From Zopfochytrium polystomum (Eukaryota > Chytridiomycota > Chytridiomycetes > Chytridiales > Chytridiaceae), in NCBI GenBank assembly GCA_025765615.1, contig JAIVFJ010000071.1, positions 62,001-126,000 on the forward strand: a stretch of 64,000 nucleotides of DNA, in the 5' to 3' direction. Below, in pieces: positions 44,632-55,720 of the stretch (positions within the stretch are counted from its first letter, which is position 1; each line of letters starts with the position of its first letter). The notes under the pieces were generated by a model. That model made no database searches. It was given only the letters and a program-made list of their open reading frames with translations, and was not told the origin of the DNA. Position numbers and translations under genes: made by a program.

Positions 44632-46065
44632 TCACGAGTCATCCTTCGACTTCAAGTTCGACGCCCACTCCGCGACCGAGATGCCCGACTCGATCGCGGC
44701 GGCGCAGCACGGGTGCTTCAGGAGGATTTCCGGCCCAGGCCGCTTCTCAAAATCCTTGATGACGCACTCTGCGACAAAGCCCTCAAACTCCTCGGAGAAC
44801 TTGCCTGCGGGGAGGGTGGGGGCGGGCTGGGCTCTGATGACGTCGATGAGGTCAAAGATGCCGCACTCTTCCATCGGGCCGTAAGGGGGCCGGGCGGTGC
44901 AGATTTCAATGAGGGCGAGGCCGAGGGACCAGACGTCGGAGACGACAGAGTAGTCGCTGCCGGCTTCGATGCGCTCGGGCGCGAGGTAGGATGGGGTGCC
45001 GGTGAAGGTTTTGGCGAGGGAGCTAATGGTTTCTTTGGAGACGCCAAAGTCGGCGATTTTCACTTGGCCGTGGGAGTTTACGAGGATGTTGCTGGGTTTG
45101 ATGTCTAGGTGGGGGAAAGATTGTTACGAAGGCGGAGCGGAGGGGATATACGTGTTGAGAAGGACGATTACAGGTGAGATCGGCGCATCGCCCCCAAACA
45201 GATCTACCGCGACCGACAGACAGGGTCCAAATAATTGGGAAAACTGACGAATCAAAAACAGATCACATTACCTCGGTGAACCACGTTCTGCTCCGTCAAG
45301 TACTCGAGTCCCCTCAACACATGTACCGCGATCTTCGCCGCAATGTGCTCTGGCACCGCGCCGTTCGTCTTGTAGATGTAGTCCAACGACCCTCTGTCCA
45401 TGTACTCCATCACGATGCAGACGTCGCCTTCGTGGGAGTACGCACCGTACGACGACACGATGTAGTCGGATCTGATGATGTGGGCGAGCTTGAGCTCGGT
45501 CTTGAGCTGCTTTTCGGCCTTTTTGCGATTGGCTTCGGCGTCGACGATGATAAGGATGTTCTGCGTGTTTGATTGGATGGGAGGTGGGGCAGGTCATAGA
45601 TGAGCGCGATTTTCACTGTTGAGAGGAGTGGCGCGCATGGACTTGAGCGCGATCTCGAACTGCCCCAAGTGCACCGTTACTGAAACAACAGGACAATGGC
45701 GATCTCCGGCTGCTGTTTGCGGGGTTGGGGTATGCTCCAAGGGAGCTGGCTGGTGGGCGCGCGCCATCTTTCATTTTTCATATTTTCGCGCGCGTTGGGG
45801 GTAGGCAGGCAGGACGTACCTTCTTTGCCATGATCTTGCCGGTGGCCTTGTGCCTGACTTTGGCGACGGAGCCGCCAGAGCCGGAGCCCAGCTCGTGGAT
45901 GTACTCAAAGTCCTTGTCCCTGAACTTGATGTCGCCCTGCGGGATGCCCTCGAACGGGTCGATGATCTCGGCGTTGCCGCCGCCGCCACCGTTGATGGTG
46001 CCGCCCGCCGCGGCTGAGTCCGGCGCAATGTCCAGCTTCAGTCCGCCCTTGAGCTTCGGCGCCAT
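44632..46065 (-). CDS. MAP kinase kinase (Ste7/MEK family)
   Basis: Exons join(46065..45820, 45560..45272, 45104..44632); introns 259 bp and 167 bp; 335 residues, the usual MEK length. The N-terminus PKLKGGLKLDI is a good MAPK-docking site (basic residues then L-x-L). The kinase core has ELGSGSGGSVAKVRHKATG, IMAKK (catalytic Lys), IVMEYMDRGSLDYIY, VVHRDIKPSNIL, KIADFGVSK and the phosphorylation segment SLAKT, matching the MAPKK S-x-x-x-S/T pair. GTPSYLAPER replaces the usual GTSTYMSPER. It would phosphorylate a MAP kinase on Thr-x-Tyr in a mating, stress or wall-integrity cascade; which one cannot be told. The first intron is long for this genome and contains a coding-like piece (about 45610-45690). 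A decayed transposase lies 94 bp upstream of the start. Confidence 0.9.
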
Positions 46066-46158
46066 TATTGGGTTTTTTTCTTTTTTCTTTTTTTTTTTTC
46101 TTCTTTTTTTGGTTTTCTTTTTGACGTTCTATTTTTTTTTTTTGTTTTCCCGTTACCC

Positions 46159-47757
46159 TCACAAGTACTGGAAAAACCATCCTCCCATTCCTCCATTTGC
46201 AAAAGCGTTATTGCTGTACTTTGGCAGGTTTTGGACATAGACTTTGTTGAGGCTACGAAGGTAGTGAGGGCCGTACTCGGCGCTGAGCGCCGCGCAGAAC
46301 TGCCGGACACACTCGAGGGCGGTCGGCGCGTTGATTCTGAAATACTCCTCCAGGCTGTTCGCCGGCGCTCCGTTCGCGAGCAGCCGGACGGCCGCGCAGC
46401 ACTTTTGCAGGGGCGACAGGCCTGGTTTCCCCGACGCGTCGTACCTTTGCGTGAAAAAAAGCGTACCTGTTCTCCAAAGTTTGAAGGATTTCAACAAAGG
46501 TGGTGCCGGGCATTCGAAAACGGCGTTTGAAGTATTTTTCGGGGCATCTCGGTTCTCCATTGAAGCCGGGGAGGTGTCCCCGAAAGTAGTCCTGAACGAG
46601 CTCGCGGTTGGTACGCTCAGAGTCGTGTTCAAAGTCACGGTTTGCGTTCGGTTGATTTGTTTCTGGGGGTGCCGTTGGAGTCCCGTCGAGTACGAGGATG
46701 GGTTGGATGTCTTCGATAGGTGCGAGGGATCCGTCGAGGACAGGCGGATGGCTGCTTTCCGGATATGCGGGGGGTTCGTCGATGCCAGGATTGTGTTCCA
46801 AAAGGTGGGTATCGAATTGGTGGCGGCACCCGAGATCCTGGTCGATGATAGACTCGAAGTTGAGATTAGGTTGGATTGGGGTTGGAATCGGGACAACGGT
46901 TCCGTTGTAGCCGTTGCCACGAGCGTGTATACGTACTTGATTGTAATGATCGGCTGGGTGGCGCAAGCCGAGCACTGGTTAGTTCCCGTAGACATTCGGC
47001 GGTTGACTGTATTGCGACAATGCCGAGGTTCTGTCGTAGCCAGGAATGCGTCCCGCCAAGGTTCCGTCGTTGCCTGGAACGCGTCCCGGAGGGCATTCGG
47101 CAACAGGTTGGCTTCGATGCAGGTCCCGGTCGTTTTCTAAGTCGCGATCGACGTTCGGTTGGATGTTTTGGGGATGTGCCGAAGTCGCCAGGAACGCGTC
47201 CTCGAAAGTCGTCGCCATCTGGATGGTTGTGGGCCAGGTCGGTGTCATTTTCAGATTCGCGATCTCCGTTGGGTTGGGTCGTTTCAGGATCGGCTGGGGT
47301 TCCGTGGCTGCCAGGTACGCGTCTCTCAGCAGCGTCGTCGACTGGAAGGCGGTGGCGGAGCTCATCCTCGTCATCAGACTCGCGATCGAGTTGCAGGTGA
47401 CGACGTTGAAGGGATTGTAGAAGGTGCTCGGCGACAGTGGGTTGCCAGGGCGGCGGCGATTAAGCTAGCTTCGCGGTCGTCGTTAACGAGCCACTGACGG
47501 ACTGCAGCCGTCATGTCCCGGTCGCCGTCGACGGAGGAGGAATTACTGTCGGACGTCGAGTCGGTGTATTGGGTGGAGTGTGTGGTGGTGGAGTCGCCGT
47601 CCGACCAGTGCGTCGCATGCCAAGGGCCTGCCAGTGGGATCTCTTGCGTCAGTCGAGACAAATTTGGGCCGCCCATGTCCGAAGCTGAGAGCCCTCCTTC
47701 AGCGCGATAAATATTGCCCCTTGGCAAGCCGCCGTGATTGCGGACCACTTCCCCCAT
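46159..47757 (-). pseudogene. Decayed PIF/Harbinger-type transposase
   Basis: ATG at 47757. The N-terminal part is acidic and Ser/Asp-rich (DSTSDSNSSSVDGDRD, then NDDREASLIAAALA), as in Harbinger-like proteins. The N-terminal transposase block NRELVQDYFRG...KYFKRRFRMPGTTFVEIL is read at about 46609-46465. The next block, QRYDASGKPGLSPLQKC...SLEEYFRINAPTALECV, is in another frame at 46460-46160. The shift occurs at a run of seven A (plus strand, 46454-46460). The protein stops at 46159, where the first catalytic Asp of the DDE domain is expected, so the catalytic half is missing. The middle carries degenerate tandem repeats. No terminal inverted repeats were found. Confidence 0.7.
46990..47390 (-). 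repeat. Degenerate tandem repeats inside the transposase remnant
   Basis: The motif (F/L)xDAFLATTEP or a near copy recurs at least five times at irregular 50-110 bp steps, alternating with QPNxDRDxEND. The DNA unit GCCAGGAACGCGTC (plus strand) recurs with changes near 47040, 47075, 47190 and 47310. Confidence 0.7.
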
Positions 47758-48639
47758 TGCGGTTTCAAAAGAGTATGAGTGCGAGAAATAAATCGCTTAA
47801 ATCCGGCTCTTCATGGGCGGGCTCTCTGCCACCCAGGAACAATCCTAAAGGCCGTGGAGAAATCAATTACTCTAAGCAAATCAAAACGCACGGGGGGGAC
47901 CTTTGCGCACATTTCCCTCCGCCCGCGTGTGGCGCCCACCCACCATCACCTCCTTCGGAGCGGGCATGAAGGTCTCCTCCTGACGCTCGCACCGATCCCG
48001 CCAGGTCTGGTGTTGTAGGTGGGAGTCATTACAACCAGGCCATTACACCTCTGTGGCCAACGCCTGCCGAGGAATTTTCTGCGCAGCTGACAGCGAGCAG
48101 AGGAAGAATTCCTTGGATAAAAACGAAAACAGCTTGGGGAGCTGGTGGATGAGGTTTTGGTGGGCAGAAGGGGCACTCGTCGGGAAGCGGCGGTGTTGGA
48201 TATAGGGTTTGCTTTTAGGAAAGGGCCGAGCCCGCGACGCTCCCGCCACGAGTGCGAAGAGACATTAAAAAGCAAGTAGTGTGGACCCTTCTTTCGGGTT
48301 CGGGTAGCGATCGGGAAAACCTCCTTCGGGGAGAAATACCATCGCAAGAGCACGGCCAAGCCACTTGTGCGCCGCGCCGTCTCGCTGGTGCAAGAATAAT
48401 TTAACCGGGGGTTTCACGCTCGTCGGACTGTCGCATCATTCCTCATTGGACGTTTGGTAGTCCCCCACTCTTCGAGGATTGTCCAGGACCGCGACTCTGA
48501 GCCGTGTGGTGCAGATTCGTAGCATCGAGAATCGGCGCGGAAGGCGTGTCCCTGTGTGCTGTGCTCCCCCATAATATTTTTTTTATACGCTCTTGTTACC
48601 TTGCCATTACAGTTATCTTCTCCGTCAGTGCTTCGCAGG
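47758..48639. other. Intergenic, no supported gene
   Basis: Only short frames without motifs. Ends where the Lys/Ala-rich relic begins. Confidence 0.55.
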
Positions 48640-49130
48640 TCTGCAGCCGGCTTGGTCGTGCTCTGCTGCTGTTGCTTCGGCTGTGCGGCCGCCTTGGGTG
48701 CAGCAGCCGCCTTGGAGCTGGTTGTGGACGTCAATCGCTGCAGGGCTTGGTAGCACTACCGCCTCCACTTCCCACCTTTCCACCCGCGCCAGTTCCACGT
48801 GCACCACCAGCTGGTGACTTGGCGCCAGCTCCGCTTGGAGACTTGCTGCCACTTCCACCGCCGTTCGTTTTTGAAACAGGTCTCGCTGCACCGCCGCCGG
48901 TTCTAGTGCCAGCACCAGCGCCGCCGGTTGCTTTACTTTGGGCTTGGGGTTTGGTCGCCTGCTTTCCTCCGGTTGCACCCTTGCTGCCGGCAGCTGTAGT
49001 CTTTGGCGCGGCCCGTGCACCACCGCCAGCGGAGTTCGCGGCCGTTTTGCTGCCAGACAATTTTCCAGCCGTTCCACTGGCTCCACAACCTTTCGGTGTG
49101 ATGCCCCAGCCTTTGCGCGAGGTTCTAGCC
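48640..49130 (-). pseudogene. Relic of the Lys/Ala/Gly-rich protein gene
   Basis: Two blocks match the gene at 13441-16458. 48740-49130 reads AGGGARAAPKTTAAG, GGKQATKPQAQSK and TNGGGSGSK, parallel to its residues near AGGGTRTAAKTTAAG. 48645-48735 reads SSKAAAAPKAAAQPKQQQQ, identical to the later region. About 270 bp of the source are missing between the blocks, and the start, membrane anchor and C-terminus are absent. It is a degenerate duplicate on the same strand. Confidence 0.8.
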
Positions 49131-49238
49131 AACTGCGTTCGCTTGTTTCGACCGGAAGGGCTGGCCTTCTTCCATTATTTTCGCGTGCCTGGCTAAGGAA
49201 CTTGGCTTTGAGCGTAGGAAGAAGAACATTAATATTGA

Positions 49239-49290
49239 GAGAGAGAGAGAGAGTGAGAGAGAGGGAGAGAGTGAGAGAGTGAGAGAGCAA
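49239..49290. repeat. (GA)n microsatellite
   Basis: GA dinucleotides with GT interruptions, upstream of the gene at 49528. Confidence 0.85.
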
Positions 49291-49527
49291 ACAACGACGT
49301 CAGGTCGAGTGTCGTGGGGCGGTTGCTTGGTTTGTCTTTGGCGCCGCACGCCGCCATCCACATCGGAAGCGGCCGGACAGAACTGGGACCCGGCGGATAT
49401 TGAGAGAAGACAAAGATCACCCAAAAAAAGAAGGAGAACTGTTTTCGAAATTTGTTTTCTATTGTTTTTTTTGTTATAAAAAGTCAGAAACAAATATCAA
49501 CACCCCATCCTTTACGCCACACTTGCA

Positions 49528-51364
49528 ATGGCGGCCGCCACCGTCACAGTCGCCGCGTCGACCGTGGCGTCGCTGGCGACGGACACGGCCACCAACATGA
49601 CCCGCGGCGTCGTCACGCTGGCCGTCGACGCCGCCACCGCACAGTCGTTCTCGCACTCGCTCGTCGCCGCCTTTTGTAAGCCATTTATATATATATATAT
49701 ATAAAATAATAAGCACACAAACCAAGCGCGCTTAGGCACGCGTGTGTTGTGTTGGCTCATCTAATCTAACAACTCCCTTTTACCCATCTCCCGCCGCCCT
49801 CTCCCAACCTACCGTACGCTCCCGCCATACCCTCCCGTCCTCATTTCAAACCCGACCCACCAAACTCGAAGGGCTCTCCGCACAGCCCTCCAACCAGCTA
49901 ACCGACCCAACCGGCACCCTCTCCCTCCTCCTCTGCGCCCCCTCCACCTCCTCCGCGACCACCAGCGCCTCCTGCACTGTCGCCCTCCCCCACCAGCAGC
50001 TCGACCCAGGCTACTACCTCCCCTTCGCGACCTTTGCCGACTGCCAAGCCGCGACCCCGGCCGACGCCCTCGCCCTCGGCACCGGCTGCGCCCCGCTGCC
50101 CGGCGGCGGCGGCCACGCCGTCGCTCTCGTCCCCGCGAGCCAGCTGGTCTGGCTCGGCGGAGCTGGCGTCGGCGCCCACGACGAGCAGATGGAGCGCCAG
50201 GAAGGGTGGGTCGAGTACGAGGCTGATGATGAGGAGGTTGTCCATGACCATGGCGGCGGCGGCGGTGGAGGAGGAGGTGGGGGTTGGAGGGTGGACGACG
50301 ACGGTCACCACCACTATGACGACGGCGACGGCGACGAGGACGACCCCACGCAGACGTCGTCGCCGCCGCTGCCGCCCGCCGCAACAATAACAACCGTCAC
50401 CGTCACGGCGTCGAGCGCCGCCATCACAACCCCCGCCACCACCACCACCACCGCCGGCGCGGCCGCACCGACCCCGACAAAGTCCATCCGCATGATGGAC
50501 GAAACGCCGGTCGGCGTGATCGGCGGCAGCGCGGGCGGCAACGCGCCGACGCCTCCAGCCCCGTCTCGCTTCGGCGCCCTCGTGCCGGCGCTGGTCGTCG
50601 CCGCCGCAATGGCCGTCATCGTGGTCGCCGCTGCCGTCACCGTCGTCGCCAAGCAGCGCCGCAACAGCAGTCGCCGCCAGGACGCCGCCAGCGGCCGCCC
50701 GGCGCACTTCCACTCGCGCCACTCGCTGCCGCCGCCGCCGTCGTTCCGGCTGATCGCACCCTCGCCGCCGCCCGGTGAAGCCCCCACGACCGAGCCCGGA
50801 GGAAAGCCCGACGCCGCCGGCGCCGCCGCCGCCATCGCCGGCGGGTTAACATCAGCGGCGGCCGCAGCAAACCGGCTGACCCAGTTCCTCTCCCTCTTCC
50901 GCACGACCACCTCCACAACCAGCACCTCCTCGCGCTCCGCCCTCTCCCTCTTCGGCATGCGCTCCCCCGCAGCGTCTCGTTCCAACACCCTCGTCTCCCT
51001 CAGCGCGATCGGCACGCCGCCCGAGTTCGCACCTGACGCTGCGGGGCGCGCGAAGCACGGGTTCCGCGAGCGTGTGGGACGCGGCGGCGGGCTCGGTGAG
51101 GCGCGGATGTCCGGGGTGAGCGACGGGGCGGGGAGTGAGGGCGGGATGTCGTTTACGAGGACGCCAGAGTCGATGTACGGCGGGGAGGGGTTTGCGGTGG
51201 TGGAGAGGGGCTCCGCGGTGGGCGGGGACGTTGATGGTTTGGAGGTGGTGGAGGTGGAGGATGTGGAGGATGTGAGATCGCCGCTAGTGGTGGTTGTGGA
51301 TCCGCCAGAGTCCGAAGCGGGAGAAACGGTGGGTGTGGTCGGGGCGGCTGAAGCGGGGGAGTGA
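49528..51364 (+). CDS. Single-pass membrane protein with Cys-containing ectodomain
   Basis: Exons join(49528..49675, 49872..51364), intron 196 bp (GTAAGC...GAAG, phase 1; no other AG in the pyrimidine-rich stretch before it), 546 residues. Exon 1 encodes an Ala/Thr/Val-rich N-terminus that could be a weak signal. The first 270 residues contain four Cys (LLLCAP, SCTV, ADCQ, GCAP), a poly-Gly stretch and a His/Asp run. One strong helix at about 285-310 (LVPALVVAAAMAVIVVAAAV) is followed by KQRR, setting the C-terminal 230 residues, Ser/Pro/Thr-rich, in the cytosol. The plan recalls Mid2/WSC-type wall sensors, but the Cys pattern is not WSC. The function is unknown. Confidence 0.65.
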
Positions 51365-52365
51365 AGGGCACGGTAGTCGGAGGCGGGGCGCATGGATTCT
51401 GTGTAGTGTGTGGGTGTCGCAACGCGCGGGGTTTATCTTTTTTTATCAACCTACTAAGCGCACTCGCTCTCGGTTTGTTCAATACACAGTCTGTCAGGTT
51501 ATAAACCCCCCATCACCTGATTCTTCCCCGACTTTCTACTGTAATCCTTCCGCGGGCCGATGCTCTTTCTTTTTGCTTTGCTTTTACCAATCTGGTACAT
51601 CCGTCCACTCCCCTCTTGGACCTTCCGCAAAAAAGGTCCGCTTCAACTCGTTTCAGGAAACGCGAGACGCGAAACGCTTTTGGACTCTTCTCTTTTTGGT
51701 TGTTTTGGCAGCAAAAGAACGTATAAGGTGGGTGGGAAAATAAGAAACAAGAGAGAGCGACAAACGAAATCAAACAAAAAAAGGTACCCATAAGGTCTAG
51801 GTGAAAACCGAAAAACACAAAAAAACGTTATGACCCCCCACCGCCTCAGCCCCCCCTCCCTCCACCACCACCGAGAAGGGCAGGATCGTTTTTGAACGGG
51901 GGAGTTGAGCGCGGGGGGCTGAGGAGGGTGGTAATGTGTAAAGAGAGGGAGGGAGGAAAAAAAAAAGAAAAAAATAATACCAAACATAAACGAATACGAC
52001 AGACAACCCCCCAAACCTACCGACGCTTTTCAAACCTACCGACCGTTTTTCTGCCTTTTTTTTTTGACCCCCCGCAAACAAGCACTAGACCCCCTTATAG
52101 TATGTTCCAACAAACCGGATTCAAGCGGGCGAACAAGAAAAAAAAAAGTATAAAGCGTGAAAGAGACCTTACAGGGTGGGGTGGGGTGGGAGGGAAAGCA
52201 AACCAAGCGTAATCCACTTCCGCCGAGCGCGCAAGAACCAATAGGAAGAAAGAAAAAAAAAGAGGGGGAAGAAGAAGCACGGGTGGATGTCCGGTAAAGA
52301 AGGCATATTTATCTTGAATAATCACAACACCCAGAATAGGCGAGGGCAGACTTGGGAACCGGGCA
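51365..52365. other. Convergent intergenic region, A-rich
   Basis: Short homopolymer-rich stretches (poly-A at 51776, 51957 and 52137). No gene supported. Confidence 0.6.
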
Positions 52366-54434
52366 TTACATCAATCCTAGCCGCGTCCGCAGCGCAGCGT
52401 TCTCCATTCTCAGCGCGTCGTTCTCGTTCGTTATGCCTAGCAGGGGCATTTGAGTTTTTGTGCCAAAAAAAAACAAAAAAAAAAACAAAAAAAAACGTGA
52501 GCACAGGAAAACCGACAGCGCCGCAAAACGAAAGGAGAGAATTTGAAAAGAAGCGCCGAGGGTCGAGCAAAAAACAAACTCACGTTCAATCTCCGACTCC
52601 TTCTTCTCGGCGACCATCCCCTTCCAAATCTCCTCGTCCAGCGCACCGCCGGGCGGCAAATGGTCGAGCAGCTTGACGGCGCTCGAGATGCGGGGCGGGA
52701 CGTGGAGGCGCGATTTGGAGGTTGTGGCTTTGCGGTCCATGGCGGCCTGGACGGTGGAAGGGACGACGCCGCTGGTGCTGAGGGCCATTTGGAGGTCTTC
52801 GGCGAGGCTGGCGTTGGCGGTGGTGAGGTCGAGGATTTGCGCGCGGAGCTGTTGGACGAGTTCTTGTTGGGAGGCGGAGGGGAGGGCGTGGCGAGGTGGG
52901 GGCGCGGCGTTGGTGGTGGCTGCTGCGATGATTTCGTCGGCCTTTTGGGGTTTTTGGGAGTTCCCATAAAAACGTCAGAAAAAAAACTCTTTGAAACGGG
53001 AGCTTGAATTGCAAAAAATCGAGGAACCCTAACTCACGTTTCGTAACCTTTCTTCGAGTTTGTGGACGCGGGATTGCAGAGCCGCTTCCGATTGCTCGAG
53101 CGTTGCGCGCGTCACGCGTTCCGCTTCCAGTGCAGACGAGATATTTGAGGCCAGTTCTGCGAATGAAGAAAATCTTGACGTCTCAGAAATCGCAAACCAC
53201 CGAAACTTCAAGCAGATGCAGGCAAGCCCCTGCCCCACCCACCTTCAGCGCTCAGCTTCTCGCTTCGAAGGTGCGTGATTTGACCGGAAAGAGCCGCCTC
53301 CTTTTTCGCCGCGATTTTCGTTTGCTCCTTCTCCGACTCCAGCTCAAACTGAAGCTTCACGACCTTCTTTTCCAAATCCGCGTTCGCCTTTTCCATCCGA
53401 CCAATCTGCTTTGTCATGGTGGCTACCAGGTCTTGCATTTCTTGGATCGTCATGGACTGTGTGTCTTCCAGTTGCTTTCGGTAGTCCACATCGTTCGACG
53501 AGTCGTACAGCCGCTGAAGAAAATAAGACGTAATCGTCAGTCTTTTTGATCCATCACGCGGCAAACACTACACAGCACAGCGCCGGAATCGCATCGAAAC
53601 GCACCCTCTTCATCGTTTCGATCTCGCCTTCCAGTTCGATCTTTTCCTGATACGCGGCGTACAGCCTCTTCTCCAGCTTCTTGACTCTCCGCTGCAGCTG
53701 TTCAATGTCCAGGTCCTGCCCGGCCACGGACGTCGACGACGACATGCGCCTCGCGAGTTCGGTCCCTTGCGGGCCGGACTGGCTTTTCGATCGGACGATC
53801 TCGAGCAGGCCGCGGGATCGGTTGGACTTTACGGACGACGAGTGCGCGCGGTTCGAGTAACCGGGGCTGGTGTACTCGTTGTCGTCGGGGGACGCGGAGG
53901 CATTGGATCGGGTTTCAAAGTCGTCGTCGTCGCGTTCACGGCTGGTGTCTTGGCGGGATACGGAGCGTTTTGATCTTCGGGAGGAGACGGAGGGGGCACG
54001 TACTTTCTGTCATTTGTTGGAGTGGGGTGGGGAAGGTTTGGTAAGAAGCAGCCAGATGGTCGAAACTTTCCGAGAACCAAAACAAAAAAGAGGATCTCAA
54101 CTGCAAAGCTTCTGTTTCTGCTCGGGCTGCGGCCCATGTCGACGGACGCCAGATCGGAGTCGCCGTAGGCCTCGAACTCGATCTCGCCGCTGGGGGAGAC
54201 GGGGGCGGTAGTGGCGTTGCCGCGGGGGAGGGTGGCGGTGGTGATGATCAAGTGGCCGCCCATGCTCTGTGAGCGGGCGGGCTGGGGCTGGGGTTGGTTT
54301 CGGCCGCTGGCGGCGGCGGCGGCGGCGACGCCGTTGAGGTAGGTGCCCAGGAGATTATTGGATCCTGGGTTGGCATAGTGCAAGTCGTCCCCGTAGTCGT
54401 CGATGGGCAGCGGGCTGGCGCTGTTGCGCAGCAT
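52366..54434 (-). CDS. Coiled-coil protein, six exons
   Basis: Exons join(54434..54102, 54006..53605, 53513..53243, 53156..53038, 52941..52584, 52436..52366); five introns of 95, 91, 86, 96 and 147 bp; 517 residues. All junction phases agree. The N-terminal 230 residues are disordered, with Ser/Arg clusters (RRSKRSVSRQD). Residues about 235-400 are a long coiled coil (DLDIEQLQRRVKKLEKRLY, KQIGRMEKANADLEKKVVKL, RATLEQSEAALQSRVHKLEERL). A Pro/Ala linker follows, then a short C-terminal coil ending in NENDALRMENAALRTRLGLM. The two coiled segments suggest a cytoskeletal, centrosomal or trafficking scaffold. I recognise no family. The donor of intron 1 is GTTGAG, which is weak. Confidence 0.8.
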
Positions 54435-54623
54435 CTGGGCGGGCTTGGGAGGAAGGGAGTTGAGAGGGGAGGGAAGGACGGGGATGAAGGATGTGTTGGG
54501 GTGTGTGTGTGTGTGTGTGGTGCTTGTCTTTCTCTCGTTTTTCTTTCTCTCTTTCTCCCTCTCTCTCTCTCTCTCGCTTTCTCTCTTTCTCTCTCGCTTT
54601 CGTATCTGACTATCTCCCCTTCG

Positions 54624-54668
<45 letters not shown>

Positions 54669-54972
54669 CAAACGGCAGTGTCTGTCTGTCTGCCTGTCTG
54701 TCTGTCTGTCTGTCTTTCTCTCTCTTGTTTGTCTGCCTCAAAGGTGCCGCCTCGGTGCTTGCAATTGCTCGATTGGTAAATAAATAAATAATTGGGCAAG
54801 CTGCTTGCTGCATATTTGCGCGCAAGGGCCTTGCATGTAATCAAAGCACAAAGTGACGCAAACTGACAAATATATTCAAGGTTTTACAATGTGATAATAG
54901 CTTTTGCCTCTCGTTTTTATTCAACATAAATACACGTACAGTACATACGTTTTTTTCTTATCAATTCACACT
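54435..54972. other. Intergenic with microsatellites
   Basis: Promoter side of the coiled-coil gene; (GT)n, (CT)n and (TGTC)n tracts fill about 54500-54725. AT-rich beyond. Confidence 0.7.
54500..54725. repeat. Compound (GT)n-(CT)n-(TGTC)n microsatellite
   Basis: Successive simple repeats read directly: GT at 54500-54518, CT-rich blocks to about 54665, and TGTC units at 54680-54715. Confidence 0.9.
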
Positions 54973-55185
54973 ATGGGAACAGGGCAACGTAAAATGCCAT
55001 ATGCACGCACACTGGCAGCAACAACAAATGGAAAGGTCCACAGCAAAAAGAAAAAGAAAATCAACATCAAGACCGTGAACACTCGCTGCCGCACTACAGG
55101 TAAAACAGACACCATTGATCAGGCAGAGTATGTCGAACAATTGCAAAGATTGGAGAGCCGAGGAAACTGTTGCAAGAAGTGTTGA
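54973..55185 (+). other. Small Lys/Cys-rich ORF, unproven
   Basis: 70 codons from an ATG, with KKKKKINIKT in the middle and CCKKC at the end. It abuts a dispersed repeat and may be part of it. No family known. Confidence 0.2.
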
Positions 55186-55257
55186 GATTTGAGCCAAGAA
55201 GCCAGCTTCCTATGTCAACAGCAACCTTGCCAATCCACTACTGATGGGACTTATGTA

Positions 55258-55422
55258 AACAGTCTACTCTGAGTGAGTGAGTGGAAGGAGTGAATGAAGT
55301 GGAGATGTGTGTTGGAGAGAAAGAGAAAAACTCTGTTATGAATTATTGATACATAATGATGATATGCACGCTGTAATAGTTGCTAGGCAAGCATGACCAG
55401 CACAGGGTAAAACCTCTCCTAT
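55258..55422. repeat. Dispersed repeat, copy 2, part a
   Basis: Reverse complement of about 20587-20787. Interrupted by the LTR element at 55423. Confidence 0.75.
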
Positions 55423-55720
55423 TGTCAGGAACAGGGCAGGACAGGACAAGGCAGACAAGGAACTGAGAGGAGTGATGATTGTATTGGAAACAATAATTCA
55501 CTTGAGGGATGGGACAGGTCCCCCATCCCCCTTTTATACCTTTTGAGAGTGTTCCTTGTCAAGACTCAAAGAAAGTTCCAGAAAGAGCAATTAGTAATAC
55601 AATGATACCAATGATACCAATGACAACAAGACAAGTCAGGAAACCAAAGAAGGTTCCAGAAGGTTCCATGAAGGAATGTTCTAGAAGGTTCCAGAGGTTT
55701 CCAGAGGGTGATTCATAACA
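55423..55720 (-). repeat. LTR (3' LTR of the element)
   Basis: 298 bp, TGTCAGGAAC...GATTCATAACA on the plus strand, giving TGTT...GACA ends on the element strand. Lacks one 10-bp TTCCAGAAGG unit present in its partner. Confidence 0.95.

Noticed and set aside
54973..55185. Small Lys/Cys-rich ORF as a real gene
   Set aside because: Short, next to repeats and without a known family; kept only as a low-confidence note.
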